From the NCBI GenBank assembly GCA_038317685.1, contig JBBQBQ010000186.1, positions 1 to 7,207 on the forward strand: a stretch of 7,207 nt of DNA, given 5' to 3'. Made by a program: the position numbers and the translations under genes. Below, piece after piece: positions 1 through 5,535 of the stretch. The notes beneath the pieces are model-generated. The model did no database searches. It was not told where the DNA came from and saw only the letters and a program-made list of their open reading frames with translations. The DNA is from JBBQBQ01 sp038317685. GTDB taxonomy: Bacteria > Desulfobacterota > Desulfuromonadia > Desulfuromonadales > DDH964. How positions within the stretch are numbered: position 1 is the first letter of the stretch; each line of letters begins with the position of its first letter.

Positions 1-1
1 C

Positions 2-493
2 CAGACACATCTGCGGGAAGGGTTGGTCTGGATTCAAAGGATCGGCGGAATCCTGATCTTTCTCTTCGGAGTGCACTTGAGCGGACTCTTCCATTTCGGG
101 GTGCTGCTCGGGGAAAAGCGGGTCCACATCCACAGTAAACCGAGCGGCTTTTTCGGGACGGTACTGGTCGGGGTGGCCTTTGCGGCCGGCTGGACCCCTT
201 GCATCGGCCCGATTCTCGGCACCATCCTGGCGATGGTCGCAGGGACCAATAGTGGAGCCGGGCAGGGCATTCTGCTGTTGACCGTCTACTCGCTCGGGTT
301 GGGTATCCCGTTTCTGATTTCAGGCTTGCTGTTCCATAGTTTCCTCGGTTTTTTCAATCGCTTCCGAAAACATATCAGGCTCGTCGAAATGGGAACCGGT
401 CTGCTGCTGATGGTCGTCGGAGTGATGCTTTTCTTCGGCCTGTTCGGGATGTTATCCGGATATCTTTATCGCTGGATTCCGATCAGCGGCTGA
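2..493 (+). CDS. ccdA: CcdA-like cytochrome c biogenesis / thiol-disulfide transport membrane protein, 5' partial
   Basis: The reading frame is open from base 2 to a TGA at 491-493, giving 163 visible residues; the true start lies left of the window (family members are usually about 220-240 residues). The ATG-like GTG at 23 is internal. CcdA proteins carry reducing power from cytoplasmic thioredoxin across the inner membrane to periplasmic thiol proteins, including those that prepare apocytochrome c for haem attachment. The product is very hydrophobic, with about four membrane segments in the visible part. The motif GWTPCIGP, with its Cys codon at 200-202, is the conserved second redox-cysteine motif of the CcdA/DsbD membrane domain. 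The first redox Cys would be in the missing N-terminal part. No partner gene (a periplasmic thioredoxin-like protein) is visible. It ends 77 nt before fur, which has its own promoter, so it is probably a separate transcription unit. Family assignment is firm; the exact substrate is unknown. Confidence 0.88.
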   Translation, partial: QTHLREGLVWIQRIGGILIFLFGVHLSGLFHFGVLLGEKRVHIHSKPSGFFGTVLVGVAFAAGWTPCIGPILGTILAMVAGTNSGAGQGILLLTVYSLGLGIPFLISGLLFHSFLGFFNRFRKHIRLVEMGTGLLLMVVGVMLFFGLFGMLSGYLYRWIPISG

Positions 494-512
494 AAAACTT
501 CCAGGATAGGTG

Positions 513-541
513 TTGACAGGGGGACGTCTTTAGAGTATTTT
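513..541 (+). promoter_or_regulatory. sigma70-type promoter of fur
   Basis: A perfect -35 hexamer TTGACA (513-518) is followed after 17 bp by TATTTT (536-541), a 4/6 match to the -10 consensus. Transcription would start near 547-549, about 22 nt before the ATG at 571. The -10 element covers the TTG at 541, so that codon would not be transcribed and cannot be the fur start. Predicted from sequence only. Confidence 0.72.
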
Positions 542-556
542 TGAAAACGATTTTCA
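542..556 (+). promoter_or_regulatory. Fur-box-like operator at the fur promoter
   Basis: TGAAAA-CGA-TTTTCA is a perfect inverted repeat with 6-bp arms. It matches the 7-1-7 Fur consensus TGATAATNATTATCA at 11 of 14 defined positions. It begins one base after the -10 element and covers the predicted transcription start, a position that fits repression by steric block. With the fur gene directly downstream, the simplest reading is negative autoregulation by iron-loaded Fur. It shares 13 of 15 bases with the site before feoB. Confidence 0.75.
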
Positions 557-561
557 TTGTT

Positions 562-567
562 GGAGAG
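562..567 (+). promoter_or_regulatory. ribosome binding site that sets the fur start
   Basis: GGAGAG lies here, with its GGAG core 5 nt before the ATG at 571 and only 2 nt before the ATG at 568. Spacing therefore favours 571 as the initiation codon. Confidence 0.6.
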
Positions 568-570
568 ATG

Positions 571-999
571 ATGCCCCGCAAACAACTCTTTAGGGAATTC
601 CTGACCCGGAAGGGTCTCAAGTCGACCCGGCAACGAGAAATCATTCTCGATGAATTTCTGCATTGCGCGACTCATCCCTCGACCGAGGAATTTTACCTGG
701 GGTTACGGGAAAAAAACCCTCGCATCGGTTATGCGACCGTTTATCGCACCCTCAAGCTTTTCGCCGAATGCGGCATTGCCGCCGCCCGAAATTTTGGGGA
801 CGGCCAGACCCGCTACGAGTCGACCACCACCGAGGAACACCACGACCACCTTATCTGCCGCGGTTGCGGGGCGATCCTCGAATTCGAAGATGACCGCATC
901 GAACGGCTACAAAGTGAGGTGGCTCGGAAGCATGGTTTTGTCATCGAGAAACACCGATTGGAACTTTATGGCCTCTGCGGGAACTGTGCAGGGAATTGA
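571..999 (+). CDS. fur: Fur-family metal-dependent transcriptional regulator (likely Fur)
   Basis: A 142-residue cytoplasmic repressor, the usual Fur length. Residues 1-80 form the winged-helix DNA-binding domain: TRQREIIL at 19-26 and the recognition helix GYATVYRTLKLF at 53-64 are family hallmarks. The dimerisation/metal domain follows, with HHDH at 90-93, a structural-zinc CxxC at 96-99 (CRGC) and a second CxxC at 136-139 (CGNC). Two in-frame ATGs occur, at 568 and 571; 571 has the better spacing to the GGAG. A longer frame from TTG at 541 is rejected because that codon lies in the -10 box. Fur, PerR and Zur look alike; Fur is preferred because Fur-box-like repeats sit before this gene and before feoB, 58 nt downstream. 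Read-through into feoB is possible, as no terminator is seen between them. Confidence 0.92.
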   Translation: MPRKQLFREFLTRKGLKSTRQREIILDEFLHCATHPSTEEFYLGLREKNPRIGYATVYRTLKLFAECGIAAARNFGDGQTRYESTTTEEHHDHLICRGCGAILEFEDDRIERLQSEVARKHGFVIEKHRLELYGLCGNCAGN

Positions 1000-1017
1000 A
1001 CTCTTTTGCCTGGCAAT

Positions 1018-1032
1018 TGAAAATGATTGTCA
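1018..1032 (+). promoter_or_regulatory. Fur-box-like operator upstream of feoB
   Basis: TGAAAATGATTGTCA matches the 7-1-7 Fur consensus at 12 of 14 defined positions. It is flanked so that ATTGA (1016-1020) and TCAAT (1030-1034) form an outer inverted repeat. It lies in the 58-nt gap between fur and feoB. This suggests that feoB is expressed under iron limitation, when Fur releases DNA. The -10 element of a feoB promoter is not clear: TTGCCT at 1006-1011 could be a -35, but the hexamer 17 bp later is only a 3/6 match. Confidence 0.75.
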
Positions 1033-1057
1033 ATCTTAAACCAGGGAAGCAGGGCTG

Positions 1058-3019
1058 ATGGCGACCGGCAACATCCACGAGGTTAATCCCAAAATCATCC
1101 TGGTCGGCAACCCCAATGTTGGCAAGAGTGTTCTCTTCAACGCCCTGACCGGAGCATATACCACCGTCTCCAACTACCCGGGCACCTCGGTGGAGGTGTC
1201 TTCCGGACACTGCGAACTCGGGGGCCGTCGCTACCAGGTGCTCGACACGCCGGGGATGTATGCGTTGCTGCCCATCACCGAGGAGGAACGAGTCGCCCGT
1301 GCCCTGCTCTTGGAGGAACGGGCCCGGGTCGTCGTGCATGTCGTCGATGGCCGCAATCTGGAACGTATGCTGCCGATGACGTTGCAGTTGATCGAAGCCG
1401 GTCTGCCGGTGGTCCTGGTGGTGAATATCCTCGATGAGGCCGAACGTCTCGGCATGGACATCGATATTGCGCTCCTCGGTGAAAAGCTCGGCATCCCGGT
1501 GGTCGGGGCGGCCACCGCCCACAAGCGCGGACTCAAGGAGATCCGGGGGATTCTTGCTGACTATGTCGAAGCGGACCGTCCGGTTTTTGCCTATGCCAGT
1601 GATCTGGAGCGGGACATCATGCGGGTGGCTGCCACCCTCGGCGGGGACTACATCCTCGACCGCCGGGCGCTCGCCCTCCTTCTCCTGCAGAAGGATGAGG
1701 AGGTGCTTGAGATTGTCCGGAAGGCTGAAGGGAGCCGGGCGGGAGTCGTGGAAGAAGCGGTGAAAGAGGTCATATTTGACCGAAGGGTTGATCTGCATCT
1801 GAGCATCAGCCTGGAACGCAGGCGGGTCTGCCAGGGGGTGCTGGCCGGGGTGATCCGCCAGCAGGCAGGAATGAGAACCCCCTTCGCGGAGCGGCTTTCC
1901 ACCTGGACGATGAATCCCTGGACCGGTTTCCCGCTGTTGCTTCTGGTACTATACTTCGGCATCTACCAGTTCGTCGGCAACTTCGGGGCCGGGATCCTTG
2001 TCGATTTTCTTGAGCGCGGCCTCTTCGAAGGTCAACTCAACCCCTGGGCAATTCAGCTTGGCCATCAGTATCTGCCGTGGTCGTGGCTTGAGGAGTTGCT
2101 GGTTGGGGAATACGGTATCTTCACCCTGGCGGTCCGGTATGCAGTGGCGATCATCCTGCCGATTGTCGGTACCTTTTTCCTCGCTTTTTCTGTGATCGAA
2201 GATACCGGATACTTTCCACGACTGGCAATGCTCGTCGATCGTCTTTTCAAGTATATCGGCCTCAATGGCCGGGCGGTCATCCCCATGGTCCTCGGTTTTG
2301 GCTGTGATACCATGGCCACCATGGTGACCAGGACTCTGGAAACGGTCCGGGAACGGATCATCGCCACCGTTCTTTTGTCCCTTGCGATCCCCTGCAGTGC
2401 CCAATTGGGAGTGATCCTCGGCCTGTTGTCGGGGGTTCCCGGTGCTCTTGCCGTCTGGTCGCTGTGCATCACCTTGATCTTTCTGGTCATCGGTTTCCTG
2501 GCGGCCCGGGTGGTGCCGGGGGAGCGGCCGATGTTCTATATGGAAATTCCGCCGTTACGCCTTCCCCAGCTTCGAAATGTGCTGGTCAAGACCCTGACTC
2601 GCATGCAATGGTATTTTCTCGAAATCTTCCCGCTCTTCGTGTTTGCCTCGGTTCTGCTCTGGGCGGGGAAAATGAGCGGGGCGCTGGAGTGGTTGGTATC
2701 CGTGATGCGACCGGCGATGCTGGGATTGGGACTTCCTCCCGAGACCGCTACGGTCTTTGTGCTCGGTTTCTTCCGCCGTGATTTCGGTGCCGCCGGACTT
2801 TACGACATGCAGACCGGAGGGCTCCTCAACGGCCTCCAACTGACGGTCGCGGCGGTGACCTTGACCCTCTTCGTCCCCTGTGTCGCCCAGTTCCTGATGA
2901 TGAAGAAGGAGCGCGGTTGGCCGATGGCCCTCGCCATCTTCGGTTTTGTCACCGGCGTCGCTTTCGGTTTCGGCTGGTTCCTTAACCGGGTCCTTCTGGT
3001 CAGCGGGGTGCTGTCATGA
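1058..3019 (+). CDS. feoB: FeoB-type ferrous iron transporter with variant membrane motifs
   Basis: FeoB is an inner-membrane Fe(II) transporter with a cytoplasmic GTPase domain. At 653 residues this copy is shorter than typical FeoB (about 700-770). The G domain shows G1 GNPNVGKS (17-24), the YPGTS region (40-44), G3 DTPG (63-66) and G4 NILD (123-126). A helical segment (about 170-270) resembles the FeoB GDI region. The membrane domain starts at NPW (286-288) and runs to the C-terminus. Its core motifs deviate from the common forms: GFGCD (413-417) instead of GFGCN, PCSAQ (445-449) instead of PCSAR, FFRRD with D575 where RKE is usual, and FVPCVAQ around C608. The three cysteines C416, C446 and C608 are kept. 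The ATG at 1058 follows AGGG at 1051-1054. A Fur-box-like site lies 26 nt upstream. The stop overlaps the next start (ATGA), indicating translational coupling. The family is certain; Fe(II) as substrate is inferred from family, operator and FeoA-domain neighbour. Confidence 0.93.
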   Translation: MATGNIHEVNPKIILVGNPNVGKSVLFNALTGAYTTVSNYPGTSVEVSSGHCELGGRRYQVLDTPGMYALLPITEEERVARALLLEERARVVVHVVDGRNLERMLPMTLQLIEAGLPVVLVVNILDEAERLGMDIDIALLGEKLGIPVVGAATAHKRGLKEIRGILADYVEADRPVFAYASDLERDIMRVAATLGGDYILDRRALALLLLQKDEEVLEIVRKAEGSRAGVVEEAVKEVIFDRRVDLHLSISLERRRVCQGVLAGVIRQQAGMRTPFAERLSTWTMNPWTGFPLLLLVLYFGIYQFVGNFGAGILVDFLERGLFEGQLNPWAIQLGHQYLPWSWLEELLVGEYGIFTLAVRYAVAIILPIVGTFFLAFSVIEDTGYFPRLAMLVDRLFKYIGLNGRAVIPMVLGFGCDTMATMVTRTLETVRERIIATVLLSLAIPCSAQLGVILGLLSGVPGALAVWSLCITLIFLVIGFLAARVVPGERPMFYMEIPPLRLPQLRNVLVKTLTRMQWYFLEIFPLFVFASVLLWAGKMSGALEWLVSVMRPAMLGLGLPPETATVFVLGFFRRDFGAAGLYDMQTGGLLNGLQLTVAAVTLTLFVPCVAQFLMMKKERGWPMALAIFGFVTGVAFGFGWFLNRVLLVSGVLS

Positions 3020-3198
3020 AGTGCGGATTCTGCGCCCGGGAGATTCCCGACCTCCCCCCAAAAGGCCAAGAGCGCTGCGGCGCTTGCCCCGGCGGCTGCC
3101 GCAAGGTGCACTGCCCTCATTGCGGGTACGCCAACCCCCTGATCCCCGGATGGTTCCGTCGCAACCCGCGACGGGAAGGGGACCCGAACCAGGAGTGA
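3016..3198 (+). CDS. small Cys-rich (zinc-ribbon-like) protein of the feo operon
   Basis: A 60-residue soluble-looking protein with no membrane segment or signal peptide. All seven cysteines fall in the first 36 residues: C3xxC6, C21xxC24xxxC28 and C33xxC36, with H32 and H35 beside the last pair (CRKVHCPHCGY). The pairs of CxxC suggest one or two bound metal ions (zinc or iron) or an Fe-S cluster; sequence alone cannot tell which. The C-terminal 20 residues are basic and Pro-rich. Its ATG overlaps the feoB stop by 4 nt, and its own stop is 2 nt before the next ATG, so it is very likely translated with them. Position recalls FeoC, the small third protein of some feo operons, but there is no winged-helix like that of enteric FeoC. 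It is also unlike the FeoB-associated Cys-rich membrane protein of Firmicutes, since it lacks the membrane helix. Function is unknown; a FeoB accessory is an inference from context. Confidence 0.8.
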   Translation: MKCGFCAREIPDLPPKGQERCGACPGGCRKVHCPHCGYANPLIPGWFRRNPRREGDPNQE

Positions 3199-3200
3199 TC

Positions 3201-3851
3201 ATGAAAATTTCCCATCAGGCCGAGGACATTCTCGAAGCCCTCTGGATTGCCACTCAGGAAAAACGGGAGCACGGCGCCCTCCACGAAACCTTGGGAATCA
3301 GTCCCAACGACCCGGAACTCAATGAACTGGCGCGGCTGGCTTTTGTCGAGATCAAAGGGGAGCGGGTCTTCCTGCGGGAAGAAGGCCGGGAGGAAGCCCA
3401 GCTTTCGGTGCGCCGCCACCGACTGGCAGAACGCCTGACCATGGATATCTTCGATCTGCGCGGCCCCGAGGGGGATGCCCAAGCCTGTGAATTCGAGCAC
3501 CTGCTGCGCGGGGCGGTCGACACCAAACTTTGCACCCTGCTCAATCATCCGACCACCTGCCCCCATGGCCGGCCTATCCCTCCCGGGCGCTGCTGTCAGG
3601 AAGCCCGCCAGAAAGGGGTCGTCGGGGTGGTGGCTCTGACCGAACTCAATCCCGGCGAACAGGGAGAAATCGCTTACCTCTCCACCAGCGATCCCAAAAA
3701 AATGCAGAAGCTGATGAGCATGGGAGTCCTCCCCGGCAATCTTCTTCGATTGCTGCGTGCCTTTCCTTCCTACATCTTCCGTATCGGCCATTCGGAATTT
3801 GCCGTCGATCAGGATCTGGCGCGGGAAATTTTCATCCGCAAGGAAGAGTGA
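3201..3851 (+). CDS. DtxR/MntR-like metal-sensing protein with C-terminal FeoA domain
   Basis: 216 residues. The N-terminal part corresponds to the DtxR winged helix, but the recognition-helix stretch after LGIS (31-34) is unlike the usual family sequence and appears about three residues shorter. The dimerisation/metal domain is clear: RRHRLAERL with H73 and E77, then C96-x-x-E99-H100, matching DtxR His79, Glu83, Cys102, Glu105 and His106, and the family signature HPTTCPHGRPIP (116-127). The position matching DtxR His98 is D92. Residues about 145-214 form a FeoA/SH3-like domain (LTELNPGEQGEI, then KLMSMGVLPG at 170-179). The ATG at 3201 has AGGAG at 3191-3195, 5 nt away. It is the third gene of the feoB unit. 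It may be an iron-dependent repressor, or the FeoA partner of FeoB carrying a metal-sensing domain. Family assignment is firm; DNA binding is uncertain. Confidence 0.85.
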   Translation: MKISHQAEDILEALWIATQEKREHGALHETLGISPNDPELNELARLAFVEIKGERVFLREEGREEAQLSVRRHRLAERLTMDIFDLRGPEGDAQACEFEHLLRGAVDTKLCTLLNHPTTCPHGRPIPPGRCCQEARQKGVVGVVALTELNPGEQGEIAYLSTSDPKKMQKLMSMGVLPGNLLRLLRAFPSYIFRIGHSEFAVDQDLAREIFIRKEE

Positions 3852-3893
3852 CCAGGACCTCCGGCCAGCTTCGGACCTGCGGCACGGCGCCCC

Positions 3894-3922
3894 TTGCCTG
3901 GTTCCAGGGGCTGGGGTAAGAT
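3894..3922 (+). promoter_or_regulatory. candidate sigma70-type promoter for the YjgR-like gene
   Basis: TTGCCT (3894-3899, 4/6) and TAAGAT (3917-3922, 4/6) are separated by 17 bp. The start of transcription would be near 3929, about 37 nt before the ATG at 3966. It lies in the 114-nt gap after the feo operon, where a new unit is expected. An in-frame ATG at 3921 overlaps the -10 and would be untranscribed if this promoter is real. Confidence 0.5.
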
Positions 3923-3953
3923 GGCCGCCATCAACAATGCACCGCTTGCTGCC

Positions 3954-3959
3954 GGAGGG
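3954..3959 (+). promoter_or_regulatory. ribosome binding site that sets the YjgR-like start
   Basis: GGAGGG is a strong Shine-Dalgarno sequence, with its GGAGG core 7 nt before the ATG at 3966. It directly abuts another in-frame ATG at 3960, which is too close to use. This picks 3966 over 3894 (TTG), 3921 and 3960. Confidence 0.7.
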
Positions 3960-3965
3960 ATGCCA

Positions 3966-5423
3966 ATGTCCGACAATCAACCGCTGATTATTGCCAAGGG
4001 AGACGAGTTTATCGGCATCCTGCCGCGCATGGCGAACCGCCACGGTCTGGTGGCAGGCGCCACCGGAACCGGCAAAACCATCACTCTGAGAGTTTTGGCC
4101 GAAGCCTTCAGCCGTCTCGGAGTTCCGGTCTTTCTGGCCGACGTCAAGGGGGATCTTTCCGGGCTGGCAAAGGCCGGAGGAGATAACCCAAAAATGGCGG
4201 AACGGGCCCAAGCCCTTGGTCTTTCGGACTATGCCGCCGAGGATTTTCCAGTCGTCTTTTGGGACCTTTTCGGGGAGCAGGGGCATCCGGTGCGGACCAC
4301 TCCCTCGGAGTTGGGGCCGCTCCTTCTTTCCCGCCTCTTCGATCTCAACGATACCCAGAGCGGCGTCCTCAACCTTGTCTTTAAAATCGCCGATGACCAG
4401 GGGCTCCTGCTCCTCGATTTGAAGGATCTGCAGGCGATGGTGCGCTTCGTCGGTGACCATGCCGGGGAGTTTCGTACCGCCTACGGCAACATCTCCGCGG
4501 CCAGTATCGGCGCCATCCAACGCAGTCTGATGACCCTGGAGCAGCAGGGTGGGGAGCTCTTTTTCGGCGAACCGGCGCTTAACCTTGACGATCTGTTGCA
4601 GACCGGTCCCGGTGGCCGCGGGAACATCAACATCTTGGTCGCTGATCGGTTGCAGCAGACCCCCAAGCTTTACGCCATCTTTCTCCTTTGGCTTCTGGCA
4701 GAGCTTTTCGAAGTCCTGCCGGAAGTCGGCGATCCGGAAAAACCGCGCCTGGTTTTCTTCTTCGATGAGGCGCATCTGCTCTTCGATAATCCTCCCAAAG
4801 CCCTGTTGGAAAAGATCGAGCAGGTGGTGCGTCTGGTCCGCTCCAAAGGGGTCGGTATCTACTTCGTGACCCAAAACCCCCTCGATATCCCCGAGGTCAT
4901 CCTGGGTCAACTCGGAAACCGCGTTCAACATGCCCTGCGGGCCTTTACCCCCCGCGACCAGAAGGCGGTGCGCGCCGCTGCCGAGACCTTCCGTGCCCGC
5001 CCCGGACTCGACGTGGCGACCGCCATCACCGAACTCGGGGTCGGCGAGGCACTGGTTTCGGTTCTCGATTCGGGCGGTGTGCCGACCCCGGTCGCCCGAG
5101 CCCGGATCTGCCCTCCCCGCAGCCGCCTTGCCCCCCTGACTCCGGCAGAGCGGGGAGCAGTCGTGGCCTCCTCCCCCCTGGCCGGGCATTATGAGCAGGA
5201 CCTTGACCGGCCCTCGGCCTTCGAGCTGCTCCGCGACCGGGCGACTGCTTCGACCGCCGCGGCACCGCCATCGACCGGTCGTCGCCCCATCGAAGCGGCG
5301 AACCCGACCGGCGACCTGCTGCAGGCGGCTGCCAAGAGTGCGGCCCACGCCATCGGCAGCCAGATCGGCCGGCAGATCATTCGTGGGCTGCTCGGATCGT
5401 TTTTCGGCGGGAAACGCCGCTAG
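3966..5423 (+). CDS. yjgR: HerA-like P-loop ATPase, YjgR/DUF853 family
   Basis: 485 residues, close to E. coli YjgR in length and along the whole sequence as I recall it. The N-terminus has the family pattern of a short strand (PLIIAKGD), then ANRHGLVAGATGTGKT with the Walker A P-loop at 31-38. The segment VFLADVKGDLSGLA follows, then HPVRTTPSELGPLLLSRL. Walker B is LVFFFDEAHLLF (262-273), with D267 and E268. RSKGVGIYFVTQNPLDIP and GNRVQHALRAFTPRDQKAV are HerA/FtsK-superfamily features near the nucleotide site. The last 60 or so residues are Ala/Pro-rich and end in a short basic GLLGSFFGGKRR tail typical of the family. No signal or membrane segment, so a cytoplasmic, probably oligomeric ATPase. 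The cellular role of the family is not established; the HerA link suggests DNA translocation. No NurA nuclease gene is adjacent. The unit seems independent of the feo operon. Confidence 0.88.
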   Translation: MSDNQPLIIAKGDEFIGILPRMANRHGLVAGATGTGKTITLRVLAEAFSRLGVPVFLADVKGDLSGLAKAGGDNPKMAERAQALGLSDYAAEDFPVVFWDLFGEQGHPVRTTPSELGPLLLSRLFDLNDTQSGVLNLVFKIADDQGLLLLDLKDLQAMVRFVGDHAGEFRTAYGNISAASIGAIQRSLMTLEQQGGELFFGEPALNLDDLLQTGPGGRGNINILVADRLQQTPKLYAIFLLWLLAELFEVLPEVGDPEKPRLVFFFDEAHLLFDNPPKALLEKIEQVVRLVRSKGVGIYFVTQNPLDIPEVILGQLGNRVQHALRAFTPRDQKAVRAAAETFRARPGLDVATAITELGVGEALVSVLDSGGVPTPVARARICPPRSRLAPLTPAERGAVVASSPLAGHYEQDLDRPSAFELLRDRATASTAAAPPSTGRRPIEAANPTGDLLQAAAKSAAHAIGSQIGRQIIRGLLGSFFGGKRR

Positions 5424-5437
5424 CCCCGGGCGGGGCT
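5422..5437 (+). terminator. weak candidate intrinsic terminator after the YjgR-like gene
   Basis: AGCCCC-GGGC-GGGGCT forms a 6-bp, mostly G:C hairpin with a 4-nt loop, overlapping the TAG stop. It is followed by only TT-GCCC-TTG, so the U-tract is short and interrupted. A promoter for the next gene begins 7 nt later, which supports a transcript boundary here. Confidence 0.4.
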
Positions 5438-5443
5438 TTGCCC

Positions 5444-5472
5444 TTGTCAAACCGGAACCGCACCGGTATCCT
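5444..5472 (+). promoter_or_regulatory. candidate sigma70-type promoter of the receiver-kinase gene
   Basis: TTGTCA (5444-5449, 5/6) and TATCCT (5467-5472, 4/6) are separated by exactly 17 bp. Transcription would begin near 5479, leaving a leader of about 57 nt that contains an extra GGAGG at 5505-5509, without a start codon at suitable distance. Confidence 0.6.
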
Positions 5473-5535
5473 ACCATCCATTTTTGTTGCAGCCGAAGTT
5501 GCCTGGAGGACTCTATCTTTTCCCATCGAGGGGCC

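Noticed and set aside
541..570. TTG at 541 as the fur start
   Set aside because: It lies in the -10 hexamer and before the predicted transcription start; the GGAG before ATG 571 gives a normal Fur N-terminus.
941..1798. 285-codon open frame on the - strand opposite the feoB start
   Set aside because: It covers the fur-feoB gap with its Fur-like site and the GTPase motifs of FeoB; no protein family is recognisable in it.
3896..3908. CCTGG-TT-CCAGG inverted repeat after the feo operon as terminator or operator
   Set aside because: The loop is too short for a stable hairpin, there is no T run, and a single short palindrome in GC-rich DNA is weak evidence for an operator.
5191..5535. N-terminal extension of the receiver-kinase gene to an upstream start
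   Set aside because: It would overlap 233 nt of the YjgR-like gene, run through the promoter and terminator-like hairpin, and add sequence unlike any domain; the receiver begins at ATG 5536.
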